DNA of 5,046 bases from CALJIC01 sp039805565 (GTDB taxonomy: Bacteria > Chloroflexota > Chloroflexia > Chloroflexales > Roseiflexaceae): positions 1 to 5,046 of the forward strand of contig JBDLTZ010000165.1 in assembly GCA_039805565.1 (NCBI GenBank), in the 5' to 3' direction. Below, piece after piece: positions 1-5,046 of the stretch. Numbering within the stretch: the stretch's first letter is position 1; each line of letters opens with the position of its first letter. The notes below the pieces were generated by a model. The model did no database searches and was not told the origin of the DNA. It saw only the letters and a program-made list of their open reading frames with translations. The position numbers and the translations under genes were made by a program.

Positions 1-844
1 CGGTGGCGTACCAGCCTACCTGCCCTGGTTCCGCCCCGAACGCACGCTCCTGGAGAACGTGCGCGACGGCATCCTGGCGCCCGGCAGCCTGGCGCTTGGC
101 GAAGTCCTGTTTTTGCTGTACGACGAGCTGCGTGAGCCACGTGCCCACTTGGCGGTCCTGGAGGCGATCGGCAATGGCAACCACACCTTCAAGGCAATCA
201 AGGATGCGACTCTGATCGGCGACGTTCACCTGCCTGGCTATCTCTCTCAGCTCCAGGACATGCGCTACGTCGAGCGGCGGCTGCCAGTCACCATCCCGCC
301 GGCGAAGCAGCGCACATCGCGCCAGGGCCGTTACCACCTGGTCGACCCGTTCTTCCGCTTCTATTTCCGATTCATCCACCCGCACCGCGATGTCGTGGCG
401 TACGCGCCGGAGCGCCTGCTGCCGCGCCTCCAGGAGGGGCTGCGGGCGTTCATTGGGCAGACTGCGTGGGAGGATCTGTCGAAGGCGTGGGTGACGCAGC
501 AGGGCTTTGCCGAGAGACTACCATTCGTCCCGGAGGCGATCGGCAGTCACTGGAGCAAGAGCGTGCAGGTCGACGTCGTTGCGATCAGCTGGCAGCGACG
601 CGCGATCCTGCTCGGTGAGTGCAAATGGGGCACGGATCTCGTCGACAAACAGACGGCGCGCGAGCTCCTCGAGCGCAAGACGCCCCTTCTTCTCGCCGAC
701 CTCCCCGAGGGCGGGAGCGGCTGGTCGGTCCATCACGCGCTGTTTGTCCGCAAGGGTGTAACCCCGGCCGCACGAGCGGAACTAGAGGGGCGAGGCGGGA
801 TCGTAGTAGATCTCGATATGCTCTGCGCTGACCTGGCACTCTGA
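1..844 (+). CDS. COG1672-type ATPase with C-terminal DUF234 domain, 5'-truncated by the window edge
   Basis: The frame is open from the left edge (first complete codon at base 2) to TGA at 842-844, giving 280 residues. The usual N-terminal Walker A and B region of this family must lie upstream. Visible parts, numbered from the first complete codon: GGVPAYL at 1-7, the motif that typically ends the ATPase domain in this family; a winged-helix-like segment at about 50-100; then R110-Y-x-L-x-D115-P-F-F-R-F with FRFIHP, the signature that opens DUF234; then V190-D191-V-V followed by G-E206-C-K208-W, a PD-(D/E)XK nuclease-like core. A Met at base 59 is internal and should not be taken as the start, because conserved family sequence precedes it. 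Family members are poorly characterised; the nuclease-like core suggests nucleic-acid binding or cleavage, which is inference. The gene looks more GC-rich than the next one (hand counts 42/60 and 39/60 in two lines). It ends 16 bases before a strong terminator. Family call is confident, cellular role unknown. Confidence 0.92.
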   Translation, partial: GGVPAYLPWFRPERTLLENVRDGILAPGSLALGEVLFLLYDELREPRAHLAVLEAIGNGNHTFKAIKDATLIGDVHLPGYLSQLQDMRYVERRLPVTIPPAKQRTSRQGRYHLVDPFFRFYFRFIHPHRDVVAYAPERLLPRLQEGLRAFIGQTAWEDLSKAWVTQQGFAERLPFVPEAIGSHWSKSVQVDVVAISWQRRAILLGECKWGTDLVDKQTARELLERKTPLLLADLPEGGSGWSVHHALFVRKGVTPAARAELEGRGGIVVDLDMLCADLAL

Positions 845-859
845 TCTGAATTGTACGCC

Positions 860-898
860 AAGCGCGCCCCCGACAATGGTCGTGGGGGGCGCGCTTTT
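860..898 (+). terminator. Rho-independent terminator after the COG1672-type gene
   Basis: The left arm at 860-874 (AAGCGCGCCCCCGAC) pairs with the right arm at 879-896 around an AATG loop. Twelve continuous pairs run from A860-T896 to C871-G885. A three-base bulge on the right arm (882-884) then separates them from three closing pairs, GAC with GTC. TTTT at 895-898 follows the stem and overlaps its last two pairs. The hairpin starts 15 bases after the stop codon of the upstream gene, as expected for an intrinsic terminator, and should largely insulate the downstream gene from read-through. The T tract is short, but the stem is very GC-rich. Confidence 0.88.
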
Positions 899-973
899 GT
901 GTATAGACCCACCCTTTGTACGTCTAGATAAGTCAGAACATGCCAACGCGCAGTACCCGGTTCATCACTGCGC

Positions 974-1055
974 GCATATGCCCTCAGCGGACGTGCAGCA
1001 GCCCCCGTACGGCACAGGACGATCATCAGAAGTCGCCCGACCCGGTTGCATATGC
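974..1055. repeat. Repeated GCATATGC palindrome upstream of the large gene (possible operator)
   Basis: The eight-base palindrome GCATATGC occurs at 974-981 and again at 1048-1055. A partial copy (GCATAT) lies at 1093-1098. The direct repeat ACCCGGTT (955-962 and 1040-1047) precedes each full copy, 11 bases away in the first case and immediately adjacent in the second. The second palindrome overlaps the TG of the proposed extended -10 element, so a protein bound there could block RNA polymerase. All copies lie within 160 bases upstream of or at the start of the large gene. Short palindromes recur by chance, and no candidate regulator gene lies in the window, so the operator role is inference. 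Confidence 0.3.
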
Positions 1056-1061
1056 TACAAT
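1053..1061 (+). promoter_or_regulatory. Extended -10 promoter element for the nuclease-NTPase gene
   Basis: TGcTACAAT matches the extended -10 consensus TGnTATAAT with one mismatch in the hexamer. No good -35 box lies at the usual spacing (the bases at 1033-1038 are TCGCCC), which fits an extended -10 promoter. Transcription would start at about 1067-1069, giving a leader of roughly 12 bases to ATG 1081 or 40 bases to ATG 1108. It lies downstream of the terminator at 860-898, so the large gene appears to have its own transcription unit. Palindrome GCATATGC (1048-1055) overlaps its 5' end. Confidence 0.5.
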
Positions 1062-1107
1062 AGCCAAAACATACGTGCTGATGCGTTCGCTCGCATATTT
1101 CTCCACT

Positions 1108-4100
1108 ATGTCTATGCCACGTAACTCAGACGCGACTGCGACATACCGTGGTTACCGCCGTCAGGCGTTGTACACGCTCTCTCGCATCTTGGAGAGCGAT
1201 GACGCCGGTCTCGTCTTCCAACCTGAAGGCCATGAGGACCTATCGATCTTTGATGCGGCCGGGAACCTGGTGGAAGTCGTCCAGGTCAAGTCGTATGGCG
1301 ACGACCTCACGCTCTCAGATTTCAAACCGGACAAGAACGACTCCTTCTTCTATCGCATCGACGCTCTGCTGAAGGCAACTCCTACGCTCAGCGTACAGAT
1401 CGTCAGTTTCGGCACGATCGGTCCGGAACTGCGGCAAGCCTTGTCTACTGATGGTCGAGACCGCCTGCGTGTTGCCGCGAAGCTGAGTGACCATCGCATC
1501 TTGTCCGAAGAGGAAGCACACTCATTACTCGACCGCATTCACTCCGCTCCTGTGGGCGAAGATACGCTGATCAGGGGTGTGTACACGGCTCTGCGCGCTG
1601 GTGTTGCTGGTGCCGATCCAGAAGCTGCCTTCGAGTTGCTCCACTTCTGGCTCTTTCAGTGCTCGGAACGCAAGACGAAGATCACGCGACAGGATGTGAT
1701 TGACCGCCTCCATCGGATTGGGAAAGCTACATCTGAGCGCGCACACTATCACGCCCAGTGGCGCACGACCATCTTTCCGATTGAGGATCATCCCCTTGAT
1801 GATCAAGTCCGAGCAGAACTTGCCGAGGAGTTTTACTTGGGTGTGTCGACACGCTATGACCACATTCTCGCAAACCTCGATATTGCGCGTCATACACGGC
1901 TTAGTGAGCTCGAGCAGAAGTTTGGCGACTATCGAGTCGTGATCATTCATGGTGCTTCGGGACAGGGCAAAACCACGCTGGCCTTTCGCTACCTCCACGA
2001 GTATTTCCCCAGTCAGTGGCGTTTCCAGATCAAGCTGGTCGAGAGCAAACAGCATGCACTCAGTATCGCGGCGGCGTTGAACGGTCTGGCTGATTCCATC
2101 GACATCCCCGTCGCTGTCTATCTTGATGTGAGCGCGAGCGACCGCGATTGGCCCGAGCTCGTGAAGCAGCTGGTAGCTCACCGCAATGTCCGGGTGCTAA
2201 TCACCATTCGCGAGGAGGACTTTCAGCGAGCCAGTATCTCTGGTGCCTCTCTGCGCTTCAGTGACGTCAGCCTGAGCTTCGAGGAGCTTGAGGCACGTGC
2301 TCTCTACCAGGCACTCACGCAGCGCTATGTTTCACCACAGTTCCTGACGTTCGAAGACGCATGGCGCGCGTTCGGCGGTGGCGGGCCATTGATGGAGTTT
2401 GTCTATCTGGTTACCCAAGGCAATCTCCTCCGGGACAAACTGGCAGAGCAAGTGACCCGCCTCGAAGACGATGTGCGCCGGGGCATACTGCAACCGAACG
2501 AGCTGGAACTGCTGAGGATCGTTGCGACCGCTTCTGCCTATCAGGCGAGGATGCGGGTCAAACTGCTCGTGGAGAGACTCGGGCTGGCGGTGCCGAAACG
2601 CACCCTGCAGTTCTTCGAGAAGGAGTATCTCATCCGTCTCAGTGACGATGAGAGACTCGTCGACGGGCTCCACCCGATCCGGTCGGCGATGCTGAGCGAT
2701 CTCCTGGCCGACACCTCCTTCTCGCCCTGGATAGACACAGCACGGTCGTGCCTTTCGGTCATTCATCCGCCCGATATCGAGATCTTTCTACTCCATGCGT
2801 TCGCACGGCACCAGGACAAGGCCCAAGCGGTCCTTGATGAGCTCACCACTTTCCAGACGAACCAATGGACGGCACTCGCTGGTGTGACACAGGCTCTCAT
2901 TTGGTTAGGGGTGCGTGAGTATACCCATGCCAATCAGGTGCTTATTGAGGAAGCCTTTGAAGATTCTGGCAAGGGGTGGTCGGTCTTCCTCGATTTCGAT
3001 GTGGCCGATGTCATGCCCGGGAGCGCAGCCGAGAATTGGAAGACACTCTCCAGCATGGTCTCGGAAGAACGGCGCCAGAAGGTCGAGGAGATGCAGTCTC
3101 GGCAGACGGACAAGAAGGCGGTGTTCAACCACGTGCGCCAGTGGCTGGCGAGTCGGACGCAGAAGCCGGAGCCGCCGGTAGTCGACGCGGACTGGACTGC
3201 GATGGCCGAGGCATTGTTTTGGGCAGGGCATCTGGGGATATCCTGGCCAGTAGATGAGTGGCTGCGCGGTGTCCCGCTTGACGCAGTTGTCCAGACCCTC
3301 TCGATTGGTGTGCTCGGCGATGTCGTGTTGGGCATGTCCGAGGGATACTCCTCGCGATTTGCTAGCTGGATGCATACCAACAGGCCGCGTCTGATGGCTC
3401 GCTTTCGAGAAGCTACTCAGACGATCGTTCTGGAAGATGACGGTGAGAAGCTCTGTGCGCATTTCATTGTCGAGATCGAACAATCAAGCACGACCGACTC
3501 AGTACTTGATGCGCGTGTGCGGGTGGCAAAGGATCGGTTTCACGAGGAAGCGGTGGTGCGGGTCGATCTCCTGCGGCGCCTCCTCCCGGACCGCGAGCTC
3601 TATGCCTGTCAAGGGTACGGCCACAAGTTGTGGTTGGCCGAGATGCATACCGATAGCACACAGAAGATGGGCATTGCTCGCAAGCATCTTCCTCCGCTGT
3701 GGTTGACTTCGGTCAATACGATGTTCCGAGGACTGGCCGAACGTGATTTCCGACCGAAGACGTGGCTCGAGTATGTCGACTTGCTGATGACGCTGCGCCG
3801 CGATACACACGCTGTGTTGCGTCAACTTGTGCGCGGGATGGAGCTGTTCTTTCGCAGTCGCACGTACGTTTCACTGTTTGGAAATGCGATCGACTCCGAC
3901 CAGTGGGTAAGCTCTGCGCAACGCTTAAATCACCCCTCCCTCCTCCCGTCGTGTGTCCTGGATGAATGGGGCTTCCTGGACGAATATTCCAGCGAGCCTG
4001 TGAGTCTCCAGATCCGCGAGCAGACTCCTCTCACAACGAAGAATGGAATCGCATTCCAGGCATACAAGTCCTATCTTGATGCGTTTCGCAGCTATACGAC

Positions 4101-5046
4101 ATCACTCTCGAACTTCTTCGAGCAGTCGATCCACGTGATGGCGCTGAATGCAGCGCTGGGCCGGAACGCGAAGGGCGGGGCGGCGCGGGCACGCATATTC
4201 ACTCAGGTAGAGGAGAGTGGGCTCAAAACGAACCTTGCGCATCTGTCCACGTTCAACTTTGCTGAAGCCGTAAAAGCACTACCGCAATTCCAGCAGGAGT
4301 TCCGGCACCTCCTCTCACAGTATGTGCCTGAAGAGGAGTTGGCGCGGCTTGAGCGCCAGGAACTGCACACCCATCGGCAGGCATGGGATCTCTGGTACTT
4401 CTTTGCCCACCAGCCCCTGCGTGTGGTGTCTCATCCCCAGCGCCTTCTTGGGGAAGTAGCTGAGAGTATGAAGCGCATGCGTCGGGCGCTCATGCGTGAG
4501 GTCAGAACACTCTCGCAGGGCCAGATTGCCGTACAGATTGTGTCAGAGACAGCGCACTGGGATGGTGAGCCGGTATTGTGGCTGTCGATTGACGGCGAGG
4601 ATACGGCTGCTGTGTATCAGGCGTTTGAGGAGGTGTTGCGGGTTGTTCGGAAAGCCGTGCGGAGTGTACCAGATACCCAACTACGACGCTGTCTGTTGGA
4701 GTTCCATTGGCGGTATCTCGTTGTTGTCCCCCTGGTTCGGGGAAAATCTCTAGCAAGCCATGCGTGGCACGTGTACCTACCCGTAGTGCTCGAAGAGGGC
4801 GAGCTCAAGTGGTGGAACTACTTCCAGACTCCTATGCCTGCGGAGGCAGTTCGAGACCTGGCAATCACACAGTGGCACGACGAACGTCTCGAGCCAGCCC
4901 AGAGGTTTTTGGCCGCCACCACGGAGCTTTCGCTCTACGCCGCCCATGTCGGTGATTTCAATAACATGCCAGCCGGAGATGAGGAAGGGCTGAACCAACT
5001 ACAGGAATATATCATCAGGATCAGTCCGCAACTCAACAGAGCGTGG
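1108..5046 (+). CDS. Cap4/DUF4297-like nuclease fused to a STAND NTPase, Avs-like antiphage candidate, 3'-truncated by the window edge
   Basis: One frame stays open from 1108 to the right edge: 1,313 codons, no stop. N terminus (about residues 10-105): YRGYRRQ, like the G-[FY]-x-Y-Q of DUF4297/Cap4 nucleases, then E43-D44 and V-E-V-V-Q59-V-K61-S, a PD-(D/E)XK core with the QVK variant. A helical linker (about 120-270, with ITRQDV and a late QW) follows. The NTPase has Walker A GASGQGKTT (282-290), Walker B VAVYLD340, sensor-like VLITIR368, GGP (425-427) and a winged helix ending in LHPIR (521-525), all STAND features. The remaining 780 or so residues are unrecognised, with a charged linker at about 652-690 and a Gly/Ala/Arg loop at 1018-1029. 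Known Avs proteins use STAND oligomerisation, triggered by phage proteins, to activate such nucleases; that role here is inference. Cap4 of CBASS is less likely: no SAVED domain or CD-NTase gene is seen. The start is uncertain: ATG 1081 and 1114 and GTG 1075 are in frame, and none has a clear Shine-Dalgarno. I prefer 1108 for its short lead into the nuclease domain. Confidence 0.92.
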   Translation, partial: MSMPRNSDATATYRGYRRQALYTLSRILESDDAGLVFQPEGHEDLSIFDAAGNLVEVVQVKSYGDDLTLSDFKPDKNDSFFYRIDALLKATPTLSVQIVSFGTIGPELRQALSTDGRDRLRVAAKLSDHRILSEEEAHSLLDRIHSAPVGEDTLIRGVYTALRAGVAGADPEAAFELLHFWLFQCSERKTKITRQDVIDRLHRIGKATSERAHYHAQWRTTIFPIEDHPLDDQVRAELAEEFYLGVSTRYDHILANLDIARHTRLSELEQKFGDYRVVIIHGASGQGKTTLAFRYLHEYFPSQWRFQIKLVESKQHALSIAAALNGLADSIDIPVAVYLDVSASDRDWPELVKQLVAHRNVRVLITIREEDFQRASISGASLRFSDVSLSFEELEARALYQALTQRYVSPQFLTFEDAWRAFGGGGPLMEFVYLVTQGNLLRDKLAEQVTRLEDDVRRGILQPNELELLRIVATASAYQARMRVKLLVERLGLAVPKRTLQFFEKEYLIRLSDDERLVDGLHPIRSAMLSDLLADTSFSPWIDTARSCLSVIHPPDIEIFLLHAFARHQDKAQAVLDELTTFQTNQWTALAGVTQALIWLGVREYTHANQVLIEEAFEDSGKGWSVFLDFDVADVMPGSAAENWKTLSSMVSEERRQKVEEMQSRQTDKKAVFNHVRQWLASRTQKPEPPVVDADWTAMAEALFWAGHLGISWPVDEWLRGVPLDAVVQTLSIGVLGDVVLGMSEGYSSRFASWMHTNRPRLMARFREATQTIVLEDDGEKLCAHFIVEIEQSSTTDSVLDARVRVAKDRFHEEAVVRVDLLRRLLPDRELYACQGYGHKLWLAEMHTDSTQKMGIARKHLPPLWLTSVNTMFRGLAERDFRPKTWLEYVDLLMTLRRDTHAVLRQLVRGMELFFRSRTYVSLFGNAIDSDQWVSSAQRLNHPSLLPSCVLDEWGFLDEYSSEPVSLQIREQTPLTTKNGIAFQAYKSYLDAFRSYTTSLSNFFEQSIHVMALNAALGRNAKGGAARARIFTQVEESGLKTNLAHLSTFNFAEAVKALPQFQQEFRHLLSQYVPEEELARLERQELHTHRQAWDLWYFFAHQPLRVVSHPQRLLGEVAESMKRMRRALMREVRTLSQGQIAVQIVSETAHWDGEPVLWLSIDGEDTAAVYQAFEEVLRVVRKAVRSVPDTQLRRCLLEFHWRYLVVVPLVRGKSLASHAWHVYLPVVLEEGELKWWNYFQTPMPAEAVRDLAITQWHDERLEPAQRFLAATTELSLYAAHVGDFNNMPAGDEEGLNQLQEYIIRISPQLNRAW

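Noticed and set aside
733..1026. 97-codon open frame on the minus strand over the end of gene 1 and the spacer
   Set aside because: It crosses the terminator hairpin and the coding end of gene 1 and has an Arg/Ala/Ser-rich shadow-like composition.
1046..1051. TTGCAT as a -35 box
   Set aside because: It is only four bases from TACAAT. At 17-18 base spacing the downstream hexamer (ACATAC or CATACG) is a poor -10, so the extended -10 reading is preferred.
876..1124. 82-codon open frame on the plus strand in the intergenic region
   Set aside because: It starts inside the terminator loop, has no ribosome binding site, runs through the promoter into the start of the large gene, and resembles no known small protein.
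1108..1420. CBASS Cap4 effector
   Set aside because: The nuclease motif is Cap4-like, but the protein continues into a STAND NTPase rather than a SAVED domain, and no CD-NTase gene is present in the window.
1525..2181. 218-codon open frame on the minus strand
   Set aside because: It lies wholly antisense to the nuclease-NTPase gene across its linker and Walker A region. The plus-strand frame carries recognisable motifs, while this one shows none.
2332..2766. 144-codon open frame on the minus strand
   Set aside because: It overlaps the GGP and winged-helix part of the STAND domain, whose plus-strand motifs are clearly the coding ones.
2905..3483. 192-codon open frame on the minus strand
   Set aside because: It is antisense to the large gene, has no recognisable domain, and its Pro/His/Arg-rich composition is typical of a shadow frame in GC-rich DNA.

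Overview
The window holds two protein genes on the plus strand, separated by about 260 bases of non-coding DNA with a strong terminator and a likely promoter. No RNA gene, insertion sequence or CRISPR array was seen. The rho-independent terminator and extended -10 promoter point to a bacterium. The moderately high GC content and the COG1672-type ATPase would suit a group such as Chloroflexota, but that placement is a weak guess.

Bases 1-844 are the 3' end of an ATPase of the COG1672 / DUF234 type. The P-loop part lies upstream of the window. What remains is the end of the ATPase domain (GGVPAYL), a winged-helix segment and a C-terminal PD-(D/E)XK-like domain (D191, E206-x-K208, counted from the first complete codon). 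A GC-rich hairpin with a T tract at 860-898 closes this transcription unit.

Bases 899-1107 are non-coding. They hold an extended -10 element (TGcTACAAT, 1053-1061) and two copies of the palindrome GCATATGC, one of them touching that element.

From 1108 (or 1081) to the right edge runs one uninterrupted reading frame of at least 1,313 codons with no stop inside the window. Read by eye, it has a Cap4/DUF4297-like PD-(D/E)XK nuclease at the N terminus (E43-D44 ... Q59-V-K61). A helical linker follows, then a STAND-type NTPase: Walker A G282-T290, Walker B D340, LITIR sensor arginine R368, GGP at 425-427, and a winged helix ending in LHPIR. After that comes a C-terminal region of more than 750 residues that I do not recognise. 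The layout of nuclease effector, STAND switch and long C-terminal sensor is that of Avs-like antiphage proteins. I therefore infer a single-protein, nucleic-acid-degrading defence system in which the C-terminal part senses a phage component and the NTPase oligomerises to activate the nuclease. There is no direct evidence for the trigger.

The terminator and separate promoter suggest that the two genes are transcribed independently. Both encode an ATPase joined to a PD-(D/E)XK-like domain, which may reflect an accessory or defence-rich region, but nothing in the window shows that they act together.
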